DNA of 64,000 bases from Fallopia convolvulus. Its lineage: Eukaryota; Streptophyta; Magnoliopsida; Caryophyllales; Polygonaceae. The notes beneath the pieces are model-generated. The model ran no database searches. It was not told the origin of the DNA and saw nothing but the letters and a program-made list of their open reading frames with translations. Within the stretch, counting starts at the first letter, position 1. Each line of letters starts with the position of its first letter. Both the position numbers and the translations under genes were made by a program. The stretch is from NCBI GenBank assembly GCA_964016875.1, contig OZ024736.1, positions 3,975,001 to 4,039,000 on the forward strand. Direction: 5' to 3'. This document shows positions 33,422-46,093 of the stretch, piece after piece.

Positions 33422-34738
33422 GTACTTCGCCAATCACAAGGTTCGTTCCTCAACTCTCGCAAAGGAATCAACTCAAGAGAAAATAGACATGGAATTCAAG
33501 GATTCAATTCATGGATTCAACTCAAGCACATGAAATTGGGCACCAATTGTGCAATCAATCACTCAATCCTCATCAATCATGCCTAGATCTCATGGATCAA
33601 GAGGCTATCGCTTTGTCCAAGCCGTTCGGTCGGCTTTCACTAACCAACGACCTCCTCTCTACTCCATGACCATGGATTTTCTACTATAGCTTCAAATCCA
33701 TTCGAATCTAGCTTGTAATTGGCTTTTCTCTCTCGGTACTTTGCCAATTGCAAGTCGATCTCAAGCTTGGAGTAGAGATCAGAATGAAGATCTAGGGCAA
33801 TCAAAAGGGGGAAATGAGATCAATCAAGCCTAATTGGGTTGGGATCTCTCCCCTTCCCTTGGATCCAACAATCTACTCAACCAACATGGAAATCAACAGA
33901 GAAAACATGCAAATCAAACAAGAGAAGCAAGATAAGAGAGAGCGAAGCATGATTCAAGCCAAATCCCTATCAAATTAAGGAAAGGGGGAGAGAATCTTAC
34001 ATATCAAGCCTTCAATCTCAAATCCAAGCTCCAATCTCTACTCAAAACTCTAATCTAATCTCAAATCTAGAGGCAATTTGATAGAAATCTCCCAAATCCC
34101 CCCCAAAAGGGGCTAGATCCCCTTTTGGGAAGAAAACACTCTCAAACCCTCACTTAACCTCACTCTCCAAATCTGATCTCCCCCTAAAAATATCCCACCT
34201 AACCCCTTTTATACAAGAATTTTGGGAATTAAAAAGAAAATCCCAAAAAAGAGGCATAGTCAGAGCGGCGACCGACCCTGGGGGGCTCGGTCCCAGCCTA
34301 TGGAGGTTCGGTCTCAGCTTCATTTTCTCACCAACAAGCAGGTGGGTCGGTCCTAGCCATGGTGGTTCGAGCTTTGTTCGGTCCCAAGTCATTTCCACTC
34401 GTCCTTCGCTCGTTTGCTCCCGTTTGGGCTCGGTTCTTCGCCCCTTCGCTTGGCTTCACTTCTAGCTCGTCTTGTCTTCATTCCATGCTCTTCCTTGGCT
34501 CTTCTTATCTTGATATTGACTTCATCTTCATCCTTGATCATCTGCCATCTTGTGTTGATGCTTCAAACTCCACCTTTCTTGCTCCAAAACACCTACAAAG
34601 ACACGAAAACGCGCGTCCGAATCTCATTGAAATGCGGAAACTAAGCTAAAAGCCTCCTAAAAAAAGGAGAAACTAAGGAAACCAACTCTAAACTAATCTA
34701 AACAAAGCCTAAAAAGACTACCTAAAAAGTGGACATCA
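33422..34738 (-). repeat. Second antisense LTR, partial, of the long-LTR subfamily
   Basis: Reverse-orientation LTR ending AAGTGGACATCA at 34,738. It shares CAATTGTGCAATCAATCACT and neighbouring blocks with the 1.9 kb solo LTR at 51,978-53,875, so both belong to a subfamily with a longer LTR. Its left part is cut by the LTR at 32,240-33,421. Confidence 0.8.
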
Positions 34739-34739
34739 A

Positions 34740-35744
34740 TTGGTGAGGTTGTTTGGGTGCACTATCTATGCTCGCCAAGAGTTGAACCGACCTATTCGAG
34801 AAGAGTTGATATGCCTCCGAACCATGCTCTTCACCGATCCTCCTCCATTGAATCTTACATGATAATGGGTCAAGCAAGTGGCTAAGTTCAATGGCGAGAG
34901 TATAGTTTATTTTGGTGGTATGATAGCTCAATTGCCCATCATGCTCCAAGTTGATTTGAATTGGTATACGCCCAGGTCCGATCCTAAGTTCATGGATATT
35001 CCTTACTTCCTCAACGGTAGGAGGATCCATCGGGTGCCTTGTGAGCAAGGAAAGTTCTATTCTAAGAGTGGTGGACGTGATGTGGTCCTTTCTCTTGATC
35101 GCTTCGAACTTCTATATGTGCCTAATTGGTACAACAAGTGGGCGACAAGAGCCAACCCGTGGAGAATTCGTGATGATTCCTTGAGAACCCGGGTTAGATG
35201 CAACTTCACTCCCGAGCCAAGCAATGAAGAGCAAGATGAGCCCGAGCCCATGAAAGAAGAAGATGTTAGAGTTTCTCGTCCCGAGCCTCCAAGAGCTTCG
35301 TATATCATCCCTCCCATGATTGAAGGTGCATGGGTGCCTTCACATCCGATTTGCCCCGGTGAGTCAAGTAGCCAAGTTCCTCCTCCTCCACCATCTTCAA
35401 ATGAGATTAATCTAGCCTACCTCTCCAACCAAATCCACAACTTGCACATCCAACAAGTGCAATTCAATAGCCAAATGTCGAGAGAAATGAGTGCGGAAAA
35501 TGAAAGGATGTCGGCAATGGAATGATCTTCAAGTGAGTTTCGTGAGCATGTGGATGCAAGGTTTGATAGCCTTGTGAGAATGATGACCCCCGAGCCGGAC
35601 CCATGGGCACCAAGGTGGCGCCCTCCTCCCCCTCTAATTGAGTTCCATCCTTCCGAAGTCTCCAAAAGAACTTGTGAGTTTCCTCTTCCCTTCTCTTCTT
35701 ATGATTTTTGTTGTTTTCATTTGATGAGGACATCAAATTTTTAA
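34740..35744 (+). pseudogene. ORF1 of element D, N-terminus missing
   Basis: Opens inside the conserved LVRLFGCTIYARQELNRP segment, directly at the edge of the antisense LTR. Two adjacent stops near 34,860 interrupt it. The long frame 34,878-35,525 then reads the central part (VDLNWYTP, PEFMDIPYFLN-like, YVPNWYN) and the C-terminal part (PPPPPSSNEINLAYLSNQ). A TGA near 35,523 lies just before the last segment, which ends PRWRPPPPLIEF. The first half of the gene is absent. Confidence 0.8.
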
Positions 35745-36550
35745 GTATGGGGTCGGGTAGTAGAGATTCATGATTTCTTAGTGTTTTGAGTCTTGAGTCT
35801 TTGTTTTGGTTTTGTTGGTTTGTTTGTTTAGTTGAAAAAAAAGTTGTGAAAATCCATAAAAATTGAAAAATTGCAAAAAGATTTGAGTCTTTTGTTTGAT
35901 TTTGTTTTGGACTTGTGAAATGGCCCTACTTAAGTGTCCAATGATGAGAATTAATAGCTTTGCTTTCATATAATTCCATGACATGCTTTGGATGGTTTAG
36001 CCTTGTCTTATGATGTTGCTTTTATACATGATTCATGTTTGCGACTATAATTGAGCATGTGTGCTTAAAGTTTGAATTATTTGCTTCCTAGTATTGTGTG
36101 AACCATGTGAGACATATCTTTGGCCTTAGGGATGAATTTATTTGCATATCCCTCTTTTGTTGTGAGTGTACTCTCTTATGTCATAATCTCTTTGTCATTG
36201 AGGTGCATATTTATTTCTTGAAGCCGCTATGAGACATGATCATGCTTGCTAGTATTGAAATTGAACTTGTTTATATTTTTAGGTCACATTATATTCCTTA
36301 TCTACCCTACGCTATTCCTTGATTGATAGCCCCGTTCTAGCCTTAAGCTTTTTGTTTGTAGCTCCTCAAAATATAAATCCTAACCGATTATAACTTGACC
36401 CTTGCGGGATTCGAACTTAGTTGAGTGTCTTTTGGAGTTGTTTTTGTGGAAAACTTTGGGTGAGGGCAAGAATGTGGGAAAAACATGTTGGTAGTGCATC
36501 TCCTAAGGAGAAGTTTATGGGATTTTGGTAGGACAAGAATGTGGGAAAAA

Positions 36551-37379
36551 CATGCTATGCTAGTCTTTGTTTTGTTTTGTAGGTCTTTGGAGTCAAGAAG
36601 GTGGACTTGTGGAGCGTTTTTCGAGAGCACACATGGAAGGAACAACCAAGAGAGCAAGAAAAGACCAAGAGGAGGACAAGAAGATGCCATAGGAGTGAAG
36701 AACAAGCTGGGAACGAGACACACTAGAGCCAAAATAGGCTCGAACTCGAGCCATTACATAGGAGTTGAGGCGTCGAGCAGCGACCGAACCTCATAGGTTC
36801 GGACCGAGCCCCTCCGGGTCGGGCGCAACGCCGACTCTTCCTCCCAAGGGTGTTTTCGTACTTCTACTCTTTAGGAACGTTTATAAGGTTGTTATAGAGA
36901 GAGAAACAAGGGGGGGAGAGAGGAATCTGAGAATTTGTGGGTGAGAGTGAGGTTTAGAGAGAGAGTGAGATTTGAGAGGATTTGGTGGTGTTTTCTCCTT
37001 CCCTTGGCTTGGAGAAGAAGACACTTGTGGATTTTGAGATTTGATTGTGGATTTGGCTTTGGATCTTGTAAGTTCATCATTTCTCTTTCAATTGTAGACT
37101 TGGATTTGCATTTTATGATGGTTGATTGCTTGATTTTGAGTTTTTATTGGATTTCCACCATGATTTGTGAGTAGATCCACTTGGATCTAAGGGATGGGGT
37201 GAGATCCCAATCCCTACATGCATGCTAAGCTCTTTCTATGACATGATTGCCTTATATTTATTGTCTATTGCTCTTGTTTTCGATTCCTTTGCGATAGTTG
37301 AGGAAAAAACCTCGTAATTGGTGAAGTACCGAGAGGGAAAAGACGATTACGAGGCTTGATTCGAAGGATTTAAAGCGAT
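36551..37379 (+). repeat. 3' LTR of element D, left part
   Basis: LTR start is missing. Contains the GGTTCGGACCGAGCC module at 36,785-36,830, TATA-type TTTATAAGG near 36,880 and donor-like TTGTAAGT at 37,068. It breaks at 37,379 and resumes at 45,644. Confidence 0.88.
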
Positions 37380-38817
37380 TGATGTCCTTTGTTTTAGTCT
37401 AGTCTTTAGTGTCTTGTCTAGCTTAGATTTAGTCCCTTTTCCTTTCATTTTCTTAGATTCTTGTGCCTTTTAGCATTGGATTTCATATTTCACTTGAAAT
37501 TGGAAACTATACAAGTTTGTTTAATTTTTGTAGGTTGTTCGAGGCTATTGATCTAGTTCGTGCAGCTTGGATGTAGGCAAAGATGATCAAGGATCTCAAG
37601 GAAAATGGATGGAGCTTTCAAGGAAGGAAAACCATGAAGATCAAAGAAGAAAACAAGTGTAAAGGGCAGGGATCGAACCTCTGATCGAGCCTGCCTAGTT
37701 CGAGCTCGAGCCACCTGCGAAAAGTTGAGGCGTTTGACGCGATCAAACCTCGCCAGGTTCAGGATCGAACCACCTCCGCTTCGAACAAGTGCCATATCAC
37801 CTTGTTTTGTTCCGGTTTTTCATTTTTGCCATTAGGTATTGGATGAGATGTATAAATAGGATGTTTTGGGATCAGATTAGAGGAGCCACACACAAAAACA
37901 CTTCACCCTTAGGGAGAAATTGAATCTAGAGGGAGATTTGGGAGAGCTTCTAGGGATTGAGAGAAAATTCCTTCTCTCTTGTTGAGAGTGGCAATTAGAG
38001 TAGAGAAGTAGAGATCAAATTCAGATTTGGAAGTGTGGATTCGGTTTGTAAGTTCCTTCTTTTCCCTTTTATGCAATTCAAACCTCTTTTGATGATGAGT
38101 TTGATGATGAGTTTGCTTAGATTTTGCTTTTGTTGCTTTGTTGCCATGATTAGTGAGTAGTTAGCTTAGATCTTGGGGATGGGGATTTGATCTAGCTCAT
38201 TTGAGATTATATGAGCCCATTTCCATGAGTTTGAGTCTCTAGATCTAGTTATCTCTCTATGCTTGAGCCTATTCCGGAGCGAAAGCCGAGGAACGGGCCT
38301 TGTAATTGGCGAAGTAGCGAAAGTGAAAAGGCAATTACAAGGTTCGATTCGAAGGGAAGAAGCGAAAGCCAATCGATCCCACGGTCAAGGGTGTAGAGAG
38401 GTTCGGACGAAGTGAAAACCTCTCGCTCCGCTAGATCAAGGGCTCATAAAGTGGAAATGGAGGATTAGAAGTTTAAATGAATAGAATCGAGCCCCAAAAC
38501 CCCAAGATCGCCTTAGTCCTTGATCGTTTTAAAACCAAGGTAGCCTCGAGATCGAACCAAGTGGTTCCGGATTGAGCGTGACTGCGTAAGAACAAGCCTA
38601 GATTTCCTGACCGAACCACCCATGGCTCGAGATCGAAGGTGACATGGTTCTATCCTGGCCTTTGTCTCCCCCTTTCCTTCGATTTCTCTTGTGTTTTTGT
38701 TTGATCATTAGTTGGCACAAAATCGATAGCATTTCCCTGAGTTCGAACCTGACCTTATACCACAATGGGGTCTTGAGTATAAATTTATTTTGACCCTGGC
38801 CTTCCGAGGACCTAATT
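37380..38817 (+). repeat. 5' LTR of element C
   Basis: TGATGTCCTTTG...GGACCTAATTT. TATA box TATAAATAGG at 37,851, donor-like TTGTAAGT at 38,048 (about 200 bp downstream). The expected terminal CA and the whole primer site are lost: the LTR end runs straight into the gag leader. Confidence 0.9.
37851..37860 (+). promoter_or_regulatory. TATA box of element C 5' LTR
   Basis: TATAAATAGG; the same box is at 44,689 (3' LTR), 62,855 and (as TATAAGTAGG) 63,899 in related LTRs. Conserved position, roughly 470 bp into the LTR, supports it as the core promoter. Confidence 0.75.
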
Positions 38818-38910
38818 TGATTGTGGTAATTTGATTTTTTTGGGGTAAGGGAGTTGCTCAAACCCTCTTGTAATGTTTGATTTCGTTTTCTTTGTCTCTT
38901 TTATAGGTGC

Positions 38911-41841
38911 ATGCTACTTCGTTCCTCCCGAGGAACCTTTGAAGTCGAGTTTATTTTTGAGCCCGAGAAATTGCTAAAGAGTCGTCTTAGAGCAAGAAAG
39001 AGAGCAATGGCCGAAGAAGAGCAAAACGAGGCCCGTGAGTTGGAGAATTTGAGAGCCGAGATGGCTCGTATGAGACTTGAGCGGGACAATCATGCTTTGT
39101 TGGCAAGAAGAGAAAGGGAAGAACGGGCTAGATTGGAGGCACAACTCAACGCGATCCCACGGAATGCTAAGCAATATATGCATCCGGAGCTTCGTGTGCC
39201 CGAGCCCGCCATCGTCCTCCCCGAAGTTGCTAGGAACTTTGAGATCAAGACTCACTTTATCTCGTTGATCAAGAAGAGCCAATTTGAGGGTCGAGCTTCG
39301 GAATGCCCTATTGAGCATATCAAGGCCTTCATTGATATTTGTGATACAATTGCCACAGATGGTGATTCTCTTGAGTACGTCTTGTTGAAGGCGTTTAAAT
39401 GGTCTTTGTCAGGAAAAGCTTTTCATTGGTTGGAAAGTCTCCCCTCTCGTTCTATCACCTCATGGAAGACTCTCCACGACATGTTCATGATGAAATTCTT
39501 TCCACCGGTCAAGACTACGAAATTGAGGAAGAAGATCACATCCTACCATAAACTCCCGAGTGAGTCGTTGAGTGAGACGTGGGAGCGTTTCAAAGACTTG
39601 TTGAGGCAATGTCCAAATCATGTACAACCGCCTTTCGTGCTCCAAGAGATTTTCTTTCAAGGAATCAACACGTCTACAAAAGAGCGTTTGAATCTCCACA
39701 CGGATTGTGGATTCATTGAGATGTTGCCCGATGATGCATGGGCCCTTTTGGACAAGTTGTCGGACTACGATTCCATGTATGGTAGTCAACCGAGTCCGAG
39801 GGTGAGTCAAGAGAAGAGGTTGTACGATCCGAAGGGTGACGACGTTGATCGAGATGTCAAGTTGCAATTCTTGCTTGATGAGAACAACAAGTTGAAGAAG
39901 CAAGTTAATTACTACAAGTCTTCCGCCCAAGCTTGTGGTGAGTGCGGTTCTTATTCGCATGCCACTAGCTCTTGCCCGAACGTGCAACAAGTTAGGATGG
40001 CCGAGTCAATCGAAGAGGCCAACTACATGAGAGGATCGTATGGGAATAGAGGAGGTTTTCAAGGCAATTACCAAGGTGGAAGTTCATCTCAAAAGTGGGG
40101 CAACAACAAATGCACTCCACACGGTAATTTCAACAACAATTTCCCACAAGAACCTCGAGCTCCTCCGTATAGACCTCCGAGATTCCAAGATCCTCCGCCA
40201 TGGGTCCAACTTCTCCATGATGGGATATCTGGTGTCTATAAGAAGTTGGACTCAAGATTTGATAAGATTGATGAGAAGTTCGATGAGTTTGGAGCTTGGA
40301 GAAAACCAGTTGACACTCAACTCCGTCAACTTGCAAATCAAATTCCGAGAGCATTTGGAAAACTCCCGGGCCATCCCAAGTAGAATCCGAAGGGTAATTT
40401 GGGTAATGGTGAAGTAAGAGCTTTAAGTTTGAGAAGTGGTAAGAGGCTACCCAAGCCATATGAAGAAGAGAAGAGCCAAAAGACCTCAGGATCGAACCAG
40501 GCAGGGTCGATCCCGAACACAGTTCAGTTCAAGCCAACTTCCCAGGCGAGTCTGTCGCCCAGGATCGAGCCTGTGAGGTTCGAACACATCTGCTGTGAGT
40601 AGGAATGAACCTCGTTCGAGTGATGTTGATGCTAGGCCTAAGCCTACAAGTGCCAAGGTTCTTCCATATCCTTTTAAAAAGCCAAATGAAGCAACCGAGA
40701 GCAAGTACAAGAGGTTCATCAAGCTTCTTCAAAGCCTTAACATTTCCATTCTGTTCACCGAGGCTTTGAGCGAGATGCCCGCATATTTTAAGTTCTTGAA
40801 AGACATCCTTAGCAAGAAGAGGTCAATAGTGGATATACAAGACGAGGTGAAGTCTTTGGAGCTACCGGAAAAGCTTGGAGATCCGGGTAAGTTCGCAATC
40901 ACCGTTGGGATTGGATCCCATAGTTTCAAGGCATTATGAAATCTTGGGGCAAGTGTGAGTCTCATGCCCTTGTCTATTTGGGAGACGACCATGTTAGCGC
41001 CTTATGAGCCGGCCGATGTCAATTTATTCATGGCCAATGGTTCAAGTGTGAAAGCAACCAGAGTCGTGGATGATGTGCCGATCCGAATCGGCAAGTATTT
41101 CGTGCCCGACGTCTTCGTGATTATGGATATTCCCGAAGACCCACAAGTCCCAATCATTTTGGGGAGATCATTCCTTGCAACCGCCGGTGCAAGGTTTGAC
41201 GTGAAAAATGGTCTCTTGACGTTTGAGATATGCGATGAAAGGGTTGAATTCCGGTTCAACAAAGCTCTTAATGAGCCGGACGCCTTAGAGATTTTGAGAT
41301 TAGAGGAGTTGAGCTCCAAGGAGAGCGTGGTCTTGAAGGATGAGTTGATTCGAGATGTTGATATTATATGTGATCCTCGAGACTCACGCTTGAATGTCTC
41401 TCCGAGAATTCATGAAGGGAAGGTGGAAAATCAAGAGATAGATCCGAGTCCAAAATTGAGCGAGTCAAGTGCATTTGTCATGGACCAAGGCCAAGGTAAG
41501 TTTCCTCATAATCCATATTTGGCCTATTCTTCGGATTATTACTCTTGTTCTTCTCATGATGGTCTAGATTTTGGTTATAGTGATGATGTTTTGTGGTGGA
41601 AACCCCCTTGGAATGTTGAAACTAACCATGTTGTAGATAAGATCGAGATCTTGATAGCGGCGGCTCATTCTTTCTCGAGCCGAACTATGATGGTGCGTGG
41701 ACCAAGTATGGGGTGCCACGTCACTTTGATGACACCGAGGGGTGCATTTGGATGGACCCTCGTTGGTGGTTTGATGATGGTGCGAGCCACAAGTGGAGTT
41801 TTGAGAAAGGAGGCCCGTCCGAGCCTTACTTTCCACCATGA
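38911..41841 (+). pseudogene. gag-protease of element C
   Basis: The start ATG at 38,911 follows TTTATAG|GTGC. A 490-codon frame to 40,383 carries a Glu/Arg-rich N-terminal coiled segment, the gag core (YVLLKAFKWSLSGKAFHW; LHTDCGFIEM) and the zinc knuckle CGECGSYSHATSSC. A TAG at 40,381 and a shift near 40,600 lie in the hinge, which contains the translated GGATCGAACC modules. In the protease the conserved LCDLGAS reads L-stop-NLGAS near 40,938: the Cys codon is a stop and the catalytic Asp is Asn. The flap-end motif IILGRSFL is kept. A one-base shift near 41,650 precedes the C-terminal tail, which ends EPYFPP at 41,841 exactly as in A. Confidence 0.92.
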
Positions 41842-42179
41842 AGATGAGGTGGGTATGTCAAGCTAATGACGTAAAAGAAGCGCTTGTCGGGAGGCAACCC
41901 GATTGGTAGCTTTTATTTTTTTGGTAATTTCTAGTTAGTTTTCTGTTTTTGTTAGTTTTGAGTAGTGTTCCTCTCTAACCCCCTATCTCAATCTCTTGGA
42001 AAATGCTTGGAAAGATGTTTGTGTGAAGTTTTGTAGGTATAATGAATGTTATGCAGCCGTGTTTTGATGCGAAAAGGTAAGATTGAGCAAAGCCATAAGG
42101 TAAATCGAAGTGAGAAAGTTTATGGGTGCCCAGTAGGTTCGGGTTCGAACCTCAGAGGTTCGATCACGAGCAGCCAAGG

Positions 42180-42559
42180 TTCGTCCTGCAGGAGTTCCAT
42201 TTGTGCCCGCGCCCGAGTTTGGACAATCGAGCGCCGGGGCATTTGGAGGCAATGGTCAAGGATATGGAGAAAGTGCTAGTTTCCCTAGGCGCCCGGATGA
42301 GGCCTCTATGGGTTTCTTAACCAATCAAATGGCTCAACTTCAACTTCAACAACAACAAGTCCTTCAAGCGGTTCAAGGAGTGCAAGGAGAAGTTCGGAAC
42401 GTACGGTATGAGTTCCAAGAGTATAGAGATGCAAGTGATCATAGGTGGGCAACATGGGAGAGCTACATGTCATGGGATCATGCGCACTATCCCGATCGAG
42501 CTCCATGGGTCGCACCATCGCCACCTCTTCCGCCTCAAAGGCGAGACCAATCCGAGTGA
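42180..42559 (+). pseudogene. ORF1 C-terminal remnant of element C
   Basis: Only the last ~120 residues of ORF1 remain, fused to its leader. It shows FLTNQMAQLQLQQQQVLQ, a helical Gln-rich segment, WESYMSWDHAHYPDRAPW and a Pro-rich end. It matches the C-terminus of ORF1 in A (WDQGNYPDREQW). The N-terminal and central parts, including the start region, are deleted. Confidence 0.75.
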
Positions 42560-44218
42560 AGATCTTCCATGCCTCAAAGATTAAAAAAAATTGTGAGCTC
42601 TCTTTATTCTTTTTTCTCTTTTTAGATTTTTTATTGCCTTATTTGATGGGGACATCAAATTTCTAAGTATGGGGTAGGGGTTTAAGGGTTTGCTCATGAT
42701 TTTTGCTTGTGTGTTTGTATTTGTAGTTTGTAGTTTGCTTAGTTTGTGTTTTGAATTTTTTTTGAAAAATCCAAAAAAAAAAATTGAAAATTTGAAAAAT
42801 TTGCAAAAAAATATTTTGATTTTAGTGTGTTTTTGTTTTAGATATGAAGAATACCCCTACTTAGAGTCCTATGATGAAAATTAATGGTTGTGCATACATG
42901 TAATTCCATGGCATATTTTTGGATGGCTTAGCCTTATTGTATGATGTTGTTTTTTGATGTGATTTGATGGCTAGCATGATATATTGAGCAAATGAGTTTT
43001 GAGATTGAGCATGATACATCTTGGCATGAGTGACCCATGTGAGATGATTTATTTTGGCCTTAGGGATGATTTTTCTTTGCATATATCCCTCTTTTGATTA
43101 TGTGTGTGATGTATCTCTCTTATGCTCTAATCTCTTGTCATTGAGGTGTTTATCTATTTCTTGAAGCCGTCATGAGAATTGTTCTTGCATGTTGATTGTG
43201 ATTTGAACTTATATTTTTAGCTACATATATTCCATATCCTACCGTACGCATGATCCTTTGTTTGATAGCCCCATTTTAGCCTTAAACCGATTTTTGTAGC
43301 TCCTCAAAAAAAAATTTCCTAGCCGATGATAGCTTGACCCTTTGCGGGATTTGAACATTAGTTGAGTGGCTTATGAATTAATTTTTGTAGAGTAAATTTT
43401 GGGTGAGGAAAGAACGTGGGAATTACATTTTTGGGTAGTGCATCTTTGTGGAAAAATGTTGTGGATTTTTGGGAGTTTTTGCAAGTGAAAAAGTGTGAAA
43501 GCCGTGAGCAATGAAATGATGGAATTGGTTGGCTCGAACCACTGTGGTTCGTGATCGAACCACCTGGGCTAAAATGTGCTCGACTTTTAGAAAAAAAAAG
43601 AGAGAAGAGAGAAAGAAAAGTGCAAAAACAAAATCCAGGTGGGTTGAGATGTTTGTGGAATTTGGGTTAAAAATATTTTGGGTAATGAGCTTTGATTGTT
43701 GAGGGATGTTTGGTGAGAGTAGTGAGATGTGGTTTGGTGAAGATGGTGAGTATTTCAGGATGTTCATTTCCCGGTTTGAGCACCACATAACCATATAATT
43801 CCTTCCCTCATGAAATACCGAGCCCCATTACAATCCGGCCGAATGGAATTTCCTATGGAAATTTCCATTGAGCCTAAGTTCATATTCATGGTTGGCATTG
43901 TCTTGACATCTCTAGGTAGAGAGAATGGTGATATTAGCCACAATGATGAAGTTGATTGTTGCATAAGTTGAGTTGAGAGTTCATTATTTCCATGCCTAGA
44001 CACATATGAGTGGATACACTTCACATTCCCTAGAGTGAGGCCTTGATGTTGATTGTTAGATCTTTGAACATTCGTGACTATGTGATGGCGTTTTCTAGCT
44101 TGTCACTCATTCACTCGTTCTTAAAATGTTTTTGATAAGGCTTTACTTGAAGATTATGTTGAGGTTGTGTTTGCATGATCATTGCTTGAGGACAAGCAAG
44201 TCTAAGTATGTAGTGTTT
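42560..44218 (+). other. 3' untranslated region of element C
   Basis: Non-coding, colinear with that of B2. TAAGTATGGGGT at 42,663 after ORF1; module GGCTCGAACCACTGTGGTTC at about 43,532. The word next to the 3' LTR reads TAAGTATGTAGTG (44,203), a damaged polypurine tract. Confidence 0.75.
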
Positions 44219-45643
44219 TGATGTCCTTTGTTTTAGTCTAGTCTTTAGTGTCTTGTCTAGCTTAGATTTAGTCCCTTTTCCTTTCATTTTCTTATATTCT
44301 GTGCCTTTTAGCATTGGATTTCATATTTCACTTGAAATTGGAAACTATGCGAGTTTGTTTGATTTTTGTAGGATGTCCGAGGCTATTGATCTAGTTCGTG
44401 GAGCTTGGATGGAGGCAAAGATGATCAAGGATCTCAAGGAAAATTGATGGAGCTTTCAAGGAAGGAAAACCATGAAGATCAAAGAAGAGAACAAGTGTAA
44501 AGGGCCAGGATCGAACCTCTGATCGAGCCTGCCTAGTTCGAGCTCGATCCACCTGCGAAAAGTTGAGGCATTTGACGCGATCAAACCTCGCCAGGTTCGG
44601 GATCGAACCACCTCCGCTTCGAACAAGTGCTAGATCACCTTGTTTTGTTCCGTTTTTCCATTTTGTCCATTAGATATTGGACGAGATGTATAAATAGGAT
44701 GTTTTGGGATCAGATTAGAGGAGCTTCACACAAAAACACTTCACTCTTAGGGAGAAATTGGATCTAGAGGGAGATTTGGGAGAGTTTATAAGGATTGAGA
44801 GAAAATTCCTTCTCTCTTGTTGAGAGTGGGTATTAGAGTAGAGAAGTAGAGATCAAATTCAGATTTGGAAGTGTGGATTCGGTTTGTAAGTTCCTTCTTT
44901 TCCCTTTTATGCAATTCGAACCTCTTTTGATGATGAGTTTGCTTAGGTTTTGCTTTTGTTGCTTTGTTGCCATGATTAGTGAGTAGTTAGCTTAGATCTT
45001 GGGGATGGGGCTTTGATCTAATCATTTGAGCTTATATGAGCCCATTTCCATGAGTTTGAGTCTCTAGATCTAGTTATCTCTCTACGCCTGAGCCTATTCC
45101 GGAGCGAAAGCCGAGGAACGGGCCTTGTAATTGGCGAAGTAGTGAAAGTGAAAAGGCAATTGCAATGTTCGATTCGAAGGGAAGAAGCGAAAGCCAATCG
45201 ATCCCACGGTCAAGGGTGTAGAGAGGTTCGGACGAAGTGAAAACCTCTCGCTCCGCTAGATCAAGTGCTCATAAAGTGGAAATGGAGGATTACAAGTTTA
45301 AATGACTAGAATCGAGCCCCATAACCCCAAGATCGCCTTAGTCCTTGATCGTTTTAAAACCCAGGTAGCCTCAGGATCGAACTTAGTGGTTCGGGATCGA
45401 GCATGACTACGTAAGAACAAGCCTAGATTTCCTAACCGAACCACCCATGGCTCGGGATTGAACGTGACATGGTTCGATCCTGGCCTCTGTCTCCCCTTTT
45501 CCTTTGATTTCTCTTGTGTTTTTGTTTGATCATTAGTTGGCACACAATCGATAGCATTTCCCTGAGTTCGAACCTGACCCTATACCACAATGGGGTCTTG
45601 AGTATAAATTTATTTTGACCCTGGCCTTCCGAGGACCTAATCA
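44219..45643 (+). repeat. 3' LTR of element C
   Basis: TGATGTCCTTTG...GACCTAATCA, 1,425 bp, closely similar to the 5' LTR with scattered substitutions and a small deletion near 44,944 relative to it. TATA box at 44,689, donor-like TTGTAAGT at 44,886. Confidence 0.92.
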
Positions 45644-46093
45644 GCGATAGTGGAAAATCCATGGTCCTAGGAGTGGATAGATGGCCTTAGGTGAGCGATA
45701 GTGAACCGATCTAGGCTAGATCGAAGCGAAAGCCTCTCAATCCTTGAGATTTTTGGCATGAAATGATTGGATATGTGTGTGTATGCATGTATGTGGATGG
45801 ATTGAGCCCCTACCCTTAGATTCACCCTTCATCAAGCTAAGAAACCCTTCCCACGAGCCTGGATTCGAGCCAACTAGGCTTGGACCAAGCGACCTGCTAT
45901 TTCCTGTCAGAGACCGAACCACCTCAGTTCGGACCGAGCCTGGCAAGCTCGGTCCCAGTGTTCTGTTGCTTGTTCTTTTGCTTTGTTTTGCTTTGTTTCG
46001 ACCGATTCAACGCTCATCAATGGTTCCCCATGATCAAACTTGACCCTATACTCCAATGGGGTCTTGATATAAATGTATTTTGACCCTCCATCA
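45644..46093 (+). repeat. 3' LTR of element D, right part
   Basis: Resumes at GCGATAGTGG after element C and ends CTCCATCA. Contains modules at 45,860-45,955. After 46,093 the sequence changes abruptly to the end of a gag-protease gene (element E). Confidence 0.88.

Larger units (their letters stand above)
34739..37379 (+). mobile_element. Athila-like element D, 3' part (interrupted by element C)
   Basis: ORF1 C-terminal half, 3' untranslated region (35,745-36,550) and a 3' LTR (about 36,551-37,379, continuing at 45,644-46,093). The word AAGAATGTGGGAAAAACATG occurs twice (near 36,469 and 36,535), marking a small deletion or duplication at the 3' region/LTR junction. Element C is inserted in the LTR with target duplication GCGAT. 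Confidence 0.85.
37380..45643 (+). mobile_element. Athila-like element C with both LTRs and target duplication
   Basis: 8.26 kb element: 5' LTR 37,380-38,817, gag-protease 38,911-41,841, spacer motif (about 41,858), a remnant of ORF1 (about 42,180-42,559), 3' untranslated region, 3' LTR 44,219-45,643. Flanked by GCGAT at 37,375-37,379 and 45,644-45,648. The interrupted LTR of D reads through when the element is removed. No reverse transcriptase or integrase sequence is present, yet the intact flanking duplication shows it was integrated as a unit, so enzymes must have come from elsewhere or pol was lost later. Confidence 0.93.
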
